In this document: piece after piece, positions 1 through 27,244 of the stretch
Position numbering within the stretch: position 1 is the stretch's first letter
How the letters are laid out: every line of letters starts with the position of its first letter
Source of the DNA: Tubiluchus corallicola
Lineage: Eukaryota > Priapulida > Priapulimorpha > Priapulimorphida > Tubiluchidae
DNA: 64,000 bases
Direction of reading: 5' to 3'
Assembly: GCA_030141605.1 (NCBI GenBank)
Contig: JAQGDQ010000031.1
Location: 310,001-374,000, forward strand
The notes under the pieces: model-generated
The model's database searches: none
The model's input: the letters and a program-made list of their open reading frames with translations, nothing else
Told to the model about the DNA's origin: nothing
Translations under genes and position numbers: made by a program

Positions 1-605
1 GAATATAGGATTAACATATATAGAATTACATTCTGTACTCATATAAGTATGAAACAGACTGCATGACAGCGTTAAGCAACTTTGCAGGTCTTTAAGTACA
101 AATGAATATTAAAGGCCAAGGGCAGGTTGTCGAATCTTAATGTATTCTATCGGTTTCTTAATGGGTAGAAAGTCGTTTTGCACGTAGGCATGCCGGTTTT
201 CGTCACAGATCATTATCTGGCAATTTAAGCATGGTTTCTGTTGGGAGAGATTTCACTTACAGTTAAATCGCACATACAGCAAAATACACGTAATTAAACT
301 AGTTTTAATATAAAAATAATAATAAAATATGACATTGATCTAGCTTCTTTCAAACGATGTCTAGAAATTTGATGTAGGGCTTAGTATATCCTCAAAGATA
401 GGAATTTATATTCGGAATAATTCCTCGTGTGCATTGTTACCATGTAATTGTTGACAACAATCGTAGAGGTAAACACTTGATAAGTACACTCATGTACACA
501 CACATGCATGTTTGCACATACACGCACCTATGCACACGCATAAACATTAACGCATACACATCGATTAGTGTAATAAGTGAGCATTTATAGTAATAAAGTT
601 AATAT
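1..605. other. Intergenic; no gene seen
   Basis: AT-rich sequence with a short CA-rich stretch near 490-545. It lies directly downstream (minus strand) of the LINE ORF1 remnant, where an ORF2 would be expected, but no reverse transcriptase or endonuclease motif is visible. Confidence 0.5.
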
Positions 606-1435
606 TTAAAGTAAATCTTCTTCTGACTTGATTTCAAACGGCTGCATATTCTCACTAGCTCGTATGTATATCCTTCCTTGGTTTGTCCAGACGTATTTGT
701 ACCCTCTTTCTTTCCTGAACGTCAAACATTTATTTAGCAAACCTTTTCTAGACTTCGTGAGACATTCATTAATATGTATTCTTCCGTTAGAGGTGAAACC
801 AATCTGACTAAGTTTTGGACCGTCTTTTCGTTTTCTGTAAATAGCGTCTCGGACAGATCTCCTGGTGAACTTTACCATAATAGGTTCTATACCTTTCTCT
901 GATGGGATACGGTGTGACACACTGATGTCCGTATCGCTTAGTGGCCATCCCATTTCACTAGCTATGCACTTAATTAAATTGTCAGTGTTCTCCCCGTTCT
1001 GTGTTGGTATCCCGTAAATTAATACGCCGTCTCTACGAATATACTGTTGGAGATTCTCAATTTCTGCAGCTTGGCTAGCTACTTTAGACTCAGTGGTTTT
1101 CACTAAGGCTTTAAGATCCTTGTTCTCTTGTTCAGTATTTTCTAATCTGGCTAAGGCGTTGTCATACATTATACAAATATTATCATATTTAGTTTCCAAA
1201 GATGTTCGTCCTGCCTTAAGTTCCTTCAAACCAATTTGTATTTTGCCCATTTCAGACATCATTTCTGCTCTAAAGTTTAACAGTTCAGACAAAAGGTTTA
1301 CGTCAGTATTATATTACCTTCATCGTTGTGTCCCTTACTTGCACTGTTTGACATCATTGCAGTTGTAATTTCTACCGTTGATTCCCGACTTTTTGTTTCC
1401 ATAAGTGATTTTGACCCGGATCTTGTAATGGACAT
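606..1435 (-). pseudogene. Non-LTR retrotransposon ORF1-like protein, frameshifted
   Basis: The open frame 606-1292 encodes about 228 residues: a coiled coil of roughly 75 residues followed by a compact RNA-binding-like domain beginning RRDGVLIYGIP and containing SHRIP, PIMVKF and GRIYIRASE. This is the layout of L1/CR1-type ORF1 proteins with an FP-like C-terminal domain, which act as RNA-binding chaperones in retrotransposition. A second short frame starts at an ATG at 1435-1433 and reads to a stop near 1302, so a one-base shift near 1300 probably separates the true N terminus from the rest; the long frame itself has no upstream in-frame ATG. No ORF2 follows. Family assignment rests on motif layout, so the exact clade is uncertain. 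Confidence 0.7.
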
Positions 1436-2611
1436 CACACGCCACCATTTATAGCTTCACTGATCGAAAATGCACCATCGTAACATGAACTTCAAACTTG
1501 ATCACATAATATTTATAAACATGAGATGTACCAGTATAAATATTATTCAAGATCGTTTACGTTCTTGTATAGGTAACATGACTGGCTTCATGTGCATGTA
1601 TGTAAACTTAAAACATAAAATTTCTACACTCAGTCTTATGCTATAAGCTAGCACGGGAGCGAGCGTAAAAGACGTGCACTCGCTGCAAAACCAGTTTGAC
1701 CCTCAAATTTATTGACATATTTATTGACATATGCTCAGTTTATTGACATATTTATAAAGAAATATGCGTGTTTTGTAATCTCGCTAGGCTTCTAATATTG
1801 GTATTTTTGTGAAAGTTCTTGAGCTTGTTGCAGAAGCAGCATGTTGTTTAGCAGTTTTGTGAGAGCAGCCAATCTAAGTGCATAATTTTGCATTGTATTT
1901 AAGACAGATTTACCTTTATAAAATGTTCATTTTTAATACAAGTTCCTTACATGGGAAAACACCGCTACTCGACTTGTCCTTTCAGCATCTAACTTCCCAA
2001 GATTTCTCTTTGCTTCGCTTGGGCAATAAACTCCTTTCAAGAAAAGAACCACTTTCTGCTTCTTCACAATTAGTTCAGCAACTCCGCATAATTATTACAT
2101 AGAGGTTATTATCTAACACACGCAATGTTATAAAAAATCAGCTTCGCTTCTCCTAAACTTGAACACCTGGGACAAACTTATTCTCTCTAAATGAACACCT
2201 GTTCTATTACTTGTAAACACAAATTCTTGTGACGATAATTTCTAGCCTTACATTAAATATATGCTGTATCAGCTAAGTGAGTTCCCATATTATTTTAATA
2301 AATTTATCTAATCCGATTAGGAGTTCTCTTTATCAACATAATCTAATGAAGTTGATAACTCCATTAATTATCACTTAATTCATGATTCCGAAATTTATTC
2401 ATAACACTAGATCTCAATTAAAAGGTTTCTGCATTCAACGTAATAGGTATTTGAATCAAAAAATAATAATTAAAAAAATTATTAAAAAGTTTTTACTAAA
2501 ACGTATCGTTATTATAGAGACTTCCTTCAAAAACTGAAATTTGAAAATAAATCAGCTTTGAATGAAACTGTGTTGGCGCCAATAACAGCTGAAAATATGC
2601 TTCCTGGCCAG
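1436..2611. other. Intergenic; no gene seen
   Basis: Low-complexity AT-rich DNA with several short stop-rich frames. A small direct repeat of TTATTGACATA occurs near 1708-1750. I see no conserved protein motif or RNA gene. Confidence 0.4.
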
Positions 2612-2913
2612 CAGAGATGCGCAAACGCGGAACTGTGGACCTGGATCCGCAATGCGATTTTTCCCGAAATGCGGAGTCGCAGACATAAACTTTTGCGGAC
2701 CTTGCGGAGTGCGAACTATACAATTTCTTAACTATTGTGCGCGGATCCAAATGCGAAATACGTAAATCATATAATGTTTAATTATTCTTTAGTTTTTTTC
2801 TAATAATGGGGGCATATTTAATTGTTTAGTAACTGATAATGACCAGCAGTCTTCCACTCTTAGATATAGGTATTGCGCGCTGACCAAAACCTTCATCATT
2901 TATATATATATAC

Positions 2914-4257
<1,344 letters not shown>

Positions 4258-5718
4258 AATCCTCAAAAAAGCTTCGAGAGTCTTGTGTGTCAGTAGTGAC
4301 CAAGGACTTGCGTCCATTAAGTACTTTTAATGGTAGTGGCATGAGAGAGCTTCTGCAGACTTGCATCGACCTAGGAGCAAAACATGGTTCATTTTTAATC
4401 ATTGATGCATTGCCAGCTAGGAGCACCATCATAAAAGATCTTGCAGAATTTGCAAAAGTGGGCAAAACTAAGCTTATTTCCATTTTGAAAACCTGTATTG
4501 ATCAGAATGGTGGCATAGCTGTAAAAACCGACATGTGGACAGACTCTTATAACAGTCTTAGTTATACTTCACTGACAGTGCACTACGTAGTAAACAGTAC
4601 ACTGTATTCTAGACATCTCTTGATATCTGATTTTCCTACTAATGAAGCTAAAACAGCAGAAAATATATACAGAGAGTTGCAGAAAAATTTTGAGACTATG
4701 GGTTTTGAATACAGGACAGTTTTAGAGCGATTTGTGTTTGTTACTGATGAAGGGTCAAATATCAAAGCAGCGCTGAGAAAACACATCAGGTTACCATGTG
4801 CAGATCAGACGTTAGCTACCACTATTCGGCATTATCACATTATCAATATCGATACAAGAAGAAGATAAGGACCTTTCTAAGCTTGATGCATCCATAAAGG
4901 CGTGCATGCAGCTAGTAGCTTTCCTAAAAAAATGTGGCAACAATGTGAACTTATCAAAAACCGTAAAACGGCAAAATGACACGAGTCAGTGCTACATGTA
5001 TTCGGTGAAATAGAAGAACTACTGGATTCAAAAAACCAAAGGTGTCGTATGACAGGCATTGACAAGGACTCACTGATAATATTGATGGACTTTTTGAAAC
5101 CATTTGCTATGGCTGTAAGGGATCTTGAAGCAGATTGTAAACCTGCTTTGCATCTTGCAGTATTGTGGAAAGAAAAGCTGAGCAAATTCTTACAAATTGG
5201 TGGAATGGACAATAGCCTTCTGCAAAAACTGAAAAGACGGGCTGCACCTTACCTGCAGGAAAAAATTGTGCTAACAGTGCAGCATTTCACCGCACTGTTT
5301 CTTCATCCAAAATTTAAAAAGTCGCTTCCAGTTTCCACACGTCGTGATGAGAGCATGAATTACACCAGGTCACTGATTGCAAATTTGCCTGTTGCACAAG
5401 TTGAAGAATACAAGTTGAAGGCGATCATGTGTATGACAAAATGACAACAACTATTAGTATTGAAAATGAGTTCGTAAGTAGTGAAGAAGTGGAATGTGGT
5501 GATGAAGTGATGAATTATTTGACTTAAGAATGACTGACATGATTGTTCAGCAGTATAGCAAAGAAGAAGGTTTTGACGTTTTGTCATTCTGGGAAAGCCA
5601 GAAGACTTCTTTTCCAAGTCTACACCGCATTGCAAAACTGATGTTTAGTATCCCTGCTTCATCAGCACTATCTGAACGTTTGGACAGGATTTTATTTTTA
5701 AACAGTGCACAAAGGTGA
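4258..5718 (+). pseudogene. hAT-family transposase, broken
   Basis: Three frame blocks (about 4258-4868, 4989-5444, 5530-5718) together resemble one hAT transposase. Visible motifs are LRPLSTFNGSGM, KTDMWTDSYNS and FVFVTDEGSNIKAAL, which hold the first two acidic residues of the RNase H-like core, and near the end SIPASSALSER, the start of the hATC dimerisation domain. The BED zinc finger expected at the N terminus is absent, the LINE fragment sits where it should be, and stops or shifts interrupt the blocks near 4868 and 5444. The hATC domain is cut short at 5718. Not functional. Confidence 0.85.
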
Positions 5719-7211
5719 TATGACATTAGTCATTTTCAGGAAAGGACAGTTTTTTTCAGCAATCCGATTGTTGTAGAACTATATGTTTGCTGAGATACAA
5801 ATTCAAATTTCAGTTCAGTTTTGCATTATCGTAAATTACCCTCTCTTAGTCACGTGCTAGTGTAATGTTTTCTGTTGTTTATTGTTTTTAGTCCTCATTT
5901 GCATACACTTTTAAGTGATAGTGGTAACAATAATAGTAATGATGAATCTTATGCGACTGCTGCTGTTGATGATGATGAATTGATAATGATGATGATGATG
6001 CTAGTGGTGGTGGTGATAAAATCAATGATGACAAAACAAATAAGAGATAACTGTAGCTGCTGCAACTCTTATTGGGGATTTATTACAACTATGTTCCTAG
6101 AGTTTCAAAGGTGACACGCTTTTGCTTTTGATCAGATATTAACAACAATGCATTGAAATGATGCCGGTGATACGATGTTATGATTGATGTTCGAGTTACA
6201 AGTAATAGAATTACTTATCTCTAGTATAGAGACAATTGTTTATTGCTACATAAGTTGTAAATGACCTAAGTGTAGCTTACAGATCCTAGTTGTCAGTAGG
6301 TCAACTTTAATTTCTTATCATAATCATTATTATTTTTAATTCCATTGCACAAATAATAATTTGTAGTGCTAGTAAAAATTTATAAAATGTGCTGGCCAAA
6401 CTTCAGCTAGTTTACTTAAAGCTTCTCTGGCCTGGTTTCATGATAGGACACATACATTTAAAGTTTAGCACCTGACAATGATTTGTTACTATTGCGGACC
6501 TTGCGGATCGCGGATCTGATGATTTTATACGGCCCGGGAATTGCGGAAACGCCAACCATTCTTTTGAGGACCCGCGAGGTGCGGACCTGAAAATGCTGGG
6601 TCGGCGAATCTCTGTCATTTAGCGTGTTGTTGCGTTGCTGCGGCATCTAGCGGCAGGAATCCTAAACGGATAAAAAATTCCAACTCTCAAACAACAAAAA
6701 TACCACATTCAATACCTTTGCTCAATATAGTCATGTACAGCAAAGAAAAGATGTTGTAGATACAGAATCATATCAAGTAACCAGTCTATAACAAAAAAGC
6801 ATGAAATTAATGTAAAAAACAGCCACGTGACAATGATGATATTTATATCTACGAAAAGCTTACACACAAATTTGTTGATAAACACAACAACAAAATTACA
6901 TGTTTGCTTCTTTATTACACTCTTATAAATATGAGCTGAACTAATGCGAGGAATCATATTTACCTGAAAGCAAATGCGCCACAAAATTGAAAAGAAAGTT
7001 TAGAAAAGGTATTCCTGTGTCAAGACTTTAACAAAAACCCGTACTGGCGAGTATGGGCAATCCGCAATTGGCCCACAACGGATTCGTTATGGCAAAACAC
7101 ACTCAATTTCAAATTGTATACAAATAATTGAATATTATAGTGTACATAATCAAACACATGTCAAGATGTCAAGTTATTTGAGCCAACGTTAAGCAACAAT
7201 TACTGATTATT
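5719..7211. other. hAT 3' flank and intergenic DNA
   Basis: The part to 6614 is the non-coding right end of the hAT element, with a GAT/GGT-rich low-complexity stretch near 5935-6020 and GCGGA-rich subterminal sequence near 6490-6610. From 6615 to 7211 I see no gene; the minus-strand frame 6709-6984 is leucine/isoleucine-rich with no recognisable motif. Confidence 0.4.
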
Positions 7212-7756
7212 ATGATGCTGCTTATTATCAAGTACTTATATCAATTTTCCACCTTCCAGATGAACTCAGAGTCACTAAAGAATGAAAAACATGTTAAATA
7301 TTTAGGGGTGTATCTCACCAACACAGGAATACACAACAAACATGTAGAAACAATGAGAAACCAAAGCATTAGAGCTCTCTTTAAAAGAAAAACTCTAATA
7401 TTTAACAGCAACTTACCATTGACTACACAAATTTTATTATTTAACACATTAATAGGCCCTATTACAATATATGGTTGTGAGATTTGGACAAATGCTTAGG
7501 TAGAAAAACTAAATAAAATTGACAGCAATGTCACTGAGAAACTTCTACAAATATGGAACCAATTCCCATTCGAACATGTCCAAAATAAGTTCATAAAGTG
7601 GGTGTTAGGAGTAAAGACAACAGCATCCAATAATGCCTGTAAGGCCTCTCCTCATCGCAGCAGCAAAAAGATCATACAAATTTGGCTTGACTGCTGCCCA
7701 TAAACCTAGAAAAATAATATTTAACACCATCTTCCCTTCTCTAAATCCTACAGCTC
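7212..7756 (+). pseudogene. LINE reverse transcriptase C-terminal fragment
   Basis: The plus-strand frame contains KHVKYLGVYLT and GPITIYGCEIWTNA, the thumb-region signature of non-LTR reverse transcriptases, with an in-frame stop right after it (7497-7499). Weaker similarity continues in shifted frames to about 7740. A (TTA)n array follows at once, as expected for the 3' tail of such elements. The catalytic palm is absent. Confidence 0.75.
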
Positions 7757-7757
7757 T

Positions 7758-7909
<152 letters not shown>

Positions 7910-7985
7910 GACAGTCAAGCCGGATTGCAAATAAAGTTGCCGCTAAGCGAGTTTGGCATTATAAATGGAGCGTTATTACGAGTTA
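7910..7985. mobile_element. Fragment of a pogo/Tigger-like MITE
   Basis: The segment begins with ACAGTCAAGCC and shares TAAGCGAGTTTGGCATT with the more complete MITE in the SLU7 intron near 49725. Only one end is present. A CGT/CAT trinucleotide run follows at about 7990-8050. Confidence 0.5.
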
Positions 7986-8362
7986 TGATCGTCGTCGTCG
8001 TCGTCGTCATCATCATCATCATCATCATCTTCATCATTATCATCATTATTACTATTATTTTATTTCGAGCATAAAAATATACAGAGCATGGATTTTTTTC
8101 ATTTATTATTTTAATGTTTATTTTACTGCATAATCCACCAAACAATTATTTTGCATGCAGTTATTAACACGACTCATTTAACAGAATGTTAAATTTTCGA
8201 CAATTGAAAAACAATAATGGGGCAAGAGTTTACAGCCCGAGTACACAACTTTTTAATAGCTTTATAATTATAGGGTTGAGCAAAGTTGCCAACTCTATTA
8301 CAAAAAGTGCGAGAATTTGAGATGGTGAAATAAGGAGAAAATAATTACGGTGAGGAAAGAAT

Positions 8363-8363
8363 G

Positions 8364-8395
<32 letters not shown>

Positions 8396-8452
8396 GCGTG
8401 CGTGCGTGCGTGTGTGTGTGCGTGTGCGTGTGCGCGTGCGTGTGTGTGTGGT
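8363..8452. repeat. (TG)n / (CGTG)n simple repeat
   Basis: Alternating TG with interspersed CGTG units. A smaller TG/CGTG run lies at 8582-8612. Confidence 0.9.
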
Positions 8453-8860
8453 GCTAAAACGTGGCAACAAGGAGTTTGATACATCGTGTGAGTTCTTAAC
8501 ACATGATAAACGTGCATTTGAATGAGTCGAATTAACAAATCAGCCTAGCTAAAAATACCGACACAAAATCAAATATATTACGTGTGTGTGTGCGTGCGTG
8601 CGTGCGTGTGTCTGTACATACATATTCTTCCATCAATCCCATTTTTGCTTTATTTGTGGTTTTATTTTATCAGTCAGTTGACAAATGACCTTTTGATGAA
8701 AATATATCACAACACAAATGCCGTTTTCAGATGTTTAAATTCAATAATTATACTAAGAATAGGCTCTGTCGTCTGACAATGATACATTTGTCACTCTTCA
8801 GTCACAAAGCCAGTAAATAACGTTATATTTTATACAGAATGTACTGTCACAAAAATATGT

Positions 8861-21441
<12,581 letters not shown>

Positions 21442-23631
21442 ATTTGCCGAAAAGAATTTTTCTGTAGTAATTAAAACAGTGTTTACGCAGAAAACCTTCT
21501 GTTAGCAACTGCGCCAGAAAGTGCCATCGTGCTCTGTAAATTATTGTTATACGTCGCGCTAGAACCGGTCAAGCACAAAACTTGAAAAAAGTGATATCAA
21601 AATAGGTCCTGACCTATAATTAAAACCAGAAAATCGTATTGTCGTGCATGTAAGAAGTTTGCATCGAGCAAAGGACATGTTTATAAAGTTACTGGCCCCC
21701 GTACCATATACCATTAATTTGTGTCGTGAGAACGGATTTATAACTCAGATAATATCTTACACTTGTCAATGTTTCCTAATCCGTTGACCATTTTAGTGCA
21801 ATGGTGTCGATTTATATCTTACACAAAGGAATTTTAAATCATCGTGAGAAAATATTGTAGGCTAAATTTAGTGTGAAAATAATGTAGCCTAAACTTCGCG
21901 TGACCATTTGAATTAGGCCCACTATTAACTAGTTTTTAATGGTTGTCTTAGATTACGTGCTTACAGCAGTAACACACTTTTTAATGTTAATTTAAATTAA
22001 AGTGCTTACCTAAGAAATCTTCAACTATAATCGTAATGCAACACTAATTAATACTAGAAGTTAATATGCAGGTCTAATAAATAAACAACTATTTATAGGC
22101 TTTACTAAATAAGCAACTCACAGCTTGATGGTCCTACTGCATGTGTTGCTTTCATCTCACATTTTAGAATGTGTTCAATGCCACTCAATGCCAGACGTGC
22201 CATCAAAGATGTAACAGGTCCCGCAAAACCCATCAACATGTGCCTGAGAAAAAAACTTGGGAAACAAGCTACGGTAACTGCTGATCATACTTTAGGTATG
22301 AATTTTTTCGTGACTTCTTTTCGGAGTGCAAGTTCTTGCAGAACTGCTTCTTTCGCGATCATTTTGAATATTAACGGGAAACAAACAACAATATTATTCA
22401 GGTTTCAGTAATAATCTGACTTAATTTGATCCAATAAGGACTGCAACACATTGTATACCATTTATCTGCGTATAATGTTTACTGAGATGTATGTAACAAT
22501 ATAATGAAAAGCTTGATTTTCTATAACTTTATGGTAGCCACATTGGATTTTTAAATTTAAAGAAGCAAAATGTTTAAAATTTAAAAACGCAAATAAGCTA
22601 TAAGCATAAGCTTTTATCAAAAACAAAACATAATTTACATTTCTTTGTTGACCATCTTGGATAATGTATTTCGTCAATTTTTTATCCAGGTTGCCACAAG
22701 AAAGGTGTACATACACTATTAGTTTCATCTTTTGTCAAAGTCAAAAGATGCTTGACTTGTTGGTAATATTAAGCCGGTGTTACACGAAAAAAACTCAAAA
22801 CAATGATTTGACAGCCATCTTTGATTTTTTTAAATTTAAAACAAATTCAGCTTTTCCAAGAAAGCACTCGTTAGGTTCTAAATCCGCATTTCAAATTTGC
22901 ATGGAAACTGCAAAAAAAACGTTGTGTATGTCAAAAAATAAGCACCGCCTTTATCATTTGTCCTCGCTATTATACTTATAGATCTCTAATAAATGGTCTG
23001 TCTTTGCTCTTTCAGGAACTGAATTTGAGAAAATAAACTTTTTCCTCCACAAGATGTCACCACAAGTAGAAAAGTATTTCTGTGGATACACAGGATAGTG
23101 ATATGACACAATCGTTGCTGCCAGAAGATGGCGAGGGCAATCGATTAGAATGCTGAGCTCTTTAGATGTTCTTCCTCTTCTCTATTCGCCTTTGCAGTAG
23201 ATAAGCTGTAATGTAGTAATATGATTGTGAAACTGTAAGGCAGCAACCTATAGTTCATAGCTCTGCAGTCTGTGTACACAATTTACAATCACGTGCTTAC
23301 TGTAACTAGTTAATTGTACCTGACAGATCATCACTACAAGTTCATACATTCGACAAGTTCAGTTAATCAAGAAAAGTCAGCTGCACAATAAAGTGATTAT
23401 TGATGATTATCTGGCATGGAATCATTATAATTTTCATGGCTAGTTCTATACTGTACTTGAAATCCTGTGAAACTTAATCGCTACCTCAGTAATTGACATC
23501 GTTATCGACTCCTACTATTAACTGCTGATTCTACACAAGTATTATGATTATTCTTGTTATCACTGTTCGTTTATTGTTGTTTTTGGCAAAGAAATACATT
23601 TGAGTATTTTGTTTAACATAAGCCATAGACA
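21442..23631. other. 5' flank of the pentraxin gene; no gene seen
   Basis: The pentraxin promoter should lie just right of 21441, but no convincing TATA box or other element can be named. Short frames at 22169-22411 (plus) and 22462-22728 (minus) show no recognisable motif. Confidence 0.35.
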
Positions 23632-24313
23632 GGACTCCATGTGCGCGTACTGCGTAATGCGTGATGTATCCATAGGTTTCATAGGTCCGTAAATGCCGTG
23701 CGTATCAACAAAACTAGCGGCGCTTTTTCAGCCATTTTTGGTTACTGTCCATGAAAATTGGAAGTAATTAATTTTTAGATGACGTGTTTCTGTCGAAGTT
23801 TCAACGCGACAGTGATCAAGAAATAAGCGCAGCAACGGCATTAACTTTTCATTGTATTATATATATATATATATATAATATATATTTATTTATTTATTAC
23901 AACGGAAAAATTCAAAAGGAAACACAGATTATGGTGCATAAGATTTTGTACGGGAGAGAACAATCCGGCATGTATCACTACTTAGTTAAAGAACTGCAAC
24001 TAGATGCAAAAACATGTATGTTTATACGCTTCTTCTACAACTCAAGTGGAACGAATATGGTTACCTGAAACTTGAAAATTCGTTAAATCACCTAGGCAAA
24101 GACGGTTTCCGGTCTGCGTGTTGCGCATTCGGACCATAGCGGTCAATTATGTTCAACTGAATACGTATAACGCATCACGCATTGTGCGTTAAGTAGGCCT
24201 ACACATGGAAGCATTACATGTATTTAAATATAAACCGTTTTATACGTGCTATGTATCACATATTGCGCATATATGGAATCTTGCTTAAACAAGTGCATGG
24301 AGTCCTACCTTAA
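23632..24313. mobile_element. Probable non-autonomous PIF/Harbinger-like element
   Basis: Terminal AGGACTCCATG at 23632 is matched by CATGGAGTCCT ending near 24313, and both ends hold related TGCGTAATGCGTGATG / CATCACGCATTGTGCG subterminal sequence in inverted orientation. A short plus-strand frame ending at 24068 contains GMYHYLVKELQLDAK and MFIRFF, reminiscent of the N-terminal end of Harbinger transposases. The 3-bp target-site duplication could not be confirmed. Confidence 0.45.
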
Positions 24314-26611
24314 CAAAAAATGTGAGACGGTAGGAAGCAATCAAGCAGGTAATCAGGCAGGTAGATAGGTAAGTAGGAAGTTAAGTCGGTAAGTAGCTAA
24401 GATTACATGAGATTAAATTAGATTCTTTTATTTCGACAGCCAGCTAATAAATTGCTTTAACCAGCTAAGGTCAGAAGTTAGCTGATTAATTATATGACCA
24501 ATTTGCAATTTAACGCAACTACAAAAAGCGCGCACGCGCAGTCGCTTACCCTCACGTACACAAGTCTATCTCACCAAATACACAACCCCCTCCCCACGAC
24601 AAGAAATGTGCACAAGAAATATGCATGCAAATCTTGGGTAAATGTTTTCTCTTCTACTTCGTATGGCTTCATTTTAACACGCCGTTAATCGACATACGAC
24701 CCCATGATAATAATCTATTAAAATATGCGTGCTGTTATACAAGGTTGTCAGCGGAATAGAAAATGCATTTATATCAACAATGCTAACATGTCATGCTGAT
24801 ATAACACGTCAGCAGTATTACCGCCAGTCCAAATATGGCTTAGCTGATTAATTGAAAACTACATTTTTTTTATTTTAATACTCTGTTTTGGACAACTGGC
24901 TCAGTAACTAAAAAGTGTTAAACTTTTCATTTGACCGCAACTTTCAAAACGTTATTTCTTTCTGTCGGAAAATATTAAATGTGAAGCAAAAATGCGATTA
25001 ACAACAACAAACGTAGCTGAAGCTACACAGCTATTTGCGAAAATCTTTGAAGTTGAAAAATAATTTGCGATAACCTATTTTAATAAATGCAGAGATTGTT
25101 GAGACGAAAGAGAGTGTAGAATTGAAATCACTCATTAAAACTCACAGTAGCGATTATAGTTTCGGTTTACAATAATTCTTATGTTGAAAATAAGGCCAAA
25201 AGCAATCATATTATCACCAAAAATTATCAAAAGGCTTAAAAATATTACAGAAATAATCAAATCAGTGCTAGATTAAATAGGCATAGTATAGTAGCTGTAA
25301 AAAGAGAATTTTTGTAAAAACATGGGAAAGATAACTATTGGTAACTTCAATAATGTTTGTTTTTCTCTCATGATGTGAATTTTAGCGTGTGTGTAATGTT
25401 TTAATGCTGACGTTGTATTGAATCTCATCCAATGGTAATCTTTCTCTTATTTTTTTATAGAAATAGCTACTATACTATTCACTATACTGTACCTATTTAG
25501 CCTAGAACTGATTTTGTTATTTCTATAGTTTTAGGCCTTTTCATATTTTTTATGATGATGTTACTAAAGAATGTAATTGGCCTTATTTTCAGTTTTAGAG
25601 TGGTTTTAAACTGAAAGGGTCGTCGCTACTGTAAATAAGACCACGATGCAGCACTTTCGCATATTTGAAACGATTCTAGTTGTAAGACTTGAAGAGTTTA
25701 TAGAACTGAATTCTTTTGCAGGAGCAATATCACTTGATGGAAAATCCCGAACTGAGAGACAGACTCAACTTGGTTTCAAAAAGAGATTAGCGCAAGAACT
25801 AAAGTTCTCTTCTCATGCTGTTTGCAGAACATGGAAATTTTCATAGTATGATAAAAGCTGGCGCGGCGGAACACGAAGCGTTTTGTTCAATTAAGTCTAC
25901 TACGATCCAGTGAAACACATCAAAGTCGAAGCTATACGCAAAATGTGCAATTTATCTCGGGCGGTAACCCCATAGAGCCAAAGCCGCTAGTTGCCGCTGC
26001 AGTATTGCATCGGTCATTATTGAATTCTTTCTTTAGTCAATATAAAGCGAAGTCAACGCGTGGCATAGTTCACAATCTGAAAACGCGCGGCTTCTAGTGA
26101 GAGCCGGAAAATGAATAATTTGCCCGTCGTTTCAGTAGGTCGGATTGCGTTTGAGAAGCAAATTGAAGTTACTGCTGGGCGTCATCGTTTCATTAGGTCC
26201 ATTCACAGCACCATCAAACGTACTGAGGGGCGTGTTCATTACCAAGCACAGTAATGCTATCCATTCAACTTTAGCTTACATCGCAAAAACAAAGTAACGA
26301 GAAAAAGATTTTTATCTACAGTTGATTTGAGCACGATTTTTATTTGGTGCACAAACTAAGAAGAGCTTTCCGTTTTTGGCTGCACCGCAATTAAAAATCC
26401 GAACGTTACATTAGCAATGGATGTTTACCAGACGTGTGAAACGTGTCATGCATGAGAAACAAACCTGCTGTGACTTCACATGTTAAAATGCCTCAATTAC
26501 TGAGATTGAAAATTCTTCGGTGAGACAGGATTCTTGCAAAACAAGGAGCGTGCACCACTGTTGGGATGTAGGACGTAACTGGATTCAAGTAGCCGACTTT
26601 TAACCTGTGAA
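24314..26611. other. Intergenic; no gene seen
   Basis: Short GTAG/GTAA-rich stretch near 24360-24400. The 66-residue frame at 25646-25846 has no recognisable motif. Promoter elements for the receptor at 26612 are not identifiable by eye. Confidence 0.35.
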
Positions 26612-27175
26612 ATGGCCGATGTCGATGTAGGTTGGACGTGGGAAGAAAGAATCGAACGCCCTTCCGTTGTGTACGGTAACATTTCTGGTGCGGTCAGCTT
26701 GGCGCTAGATGGCGTTTTAGTGATAACTAACATACTTCCTGTGATTGTAGTATGCTGCATAAAACCGACCAGAGAGCGATTAATAATGGACGAGTTAGTG
26801 GCATTATTGAGCGTGTCCACATTGGTGTCTGTGTTAGTACCAGTTCCATTGACCACTATATCTTTTTTTGGGCAAAATTGGTGGGGTGGAGAAAGGACGT
26901 GTTACTTTTACCAAATTTTTACTGTATGGTTAAAGTTGTCCTCGATGTTTTTAGTGACTCTTATGGGTGTAGATAGAGCAGTCACGTTAAAACACACCTT
27001 AACTAGAAAAAGCTTTAGAAGATATCCGCAAAATGCCCGGATTTTATTGGCCATATCTTTTTCTCTGTCTCTGTCCATTTTTTTATTCCTGCTACAAGTG
27101 CTGTTTTCCAGCAGGCAGAATGCAAAACTGTATAAAAATACCATTATTAAAAAAGTGCAAGGAAACGATAAATAA
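26612..27175 (+). CDS. Rhodopsin-family GPCR, N-terminal half (TM1-TM4 only)
   Basis: 187 residues from the ATG at 26612. An N-glycosylation site (GNIS) precedes TM1 (about 28-50, ending VIVVCC), then TM2 (about 60-83), the extracellular W in QNWWGGERTC, TM3 (about 95-120, FLVTLMGVDRAV, whose DRA occupies the DRY position) and TM4 (about 145-167). The layout, with W and C before TM3, is class A and faintly prostanoid-receptor-like. After TM4 the frame gives a short basic tail and stops at 27175; TM5-TM7 are missing. Either further exons exist that I cannot recognise (GT dinucleotides are present near 27098), or this is a truncated gene. It is tail-to-tail with CCDC157, only 440 bp away. Confidence 0.6.
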   Translation: MADVDVGWTWEERIERPSVVYGNISGAVSLALDGVLVITNILPVIVVCCIKPTRERLIMDELVALLSVSTLVSVLVPVPLTTISFFGQNWWGGERTCYFYQIFTVWLKLSSMFLVTLMGVDRAVTLKHTLTRKSFRRYPQNARILLAISFSLSLSIFLFLLQVLFSSRQNAKLYKNTIIKKVQGNDK

Positions 27176-27244
27176 GAGAAGTTGATCAAAATATCGGCTG
27201 AAGTTTAAAATTCCCCACACGGAAGAAATTAGTTTGTGAAGCGT

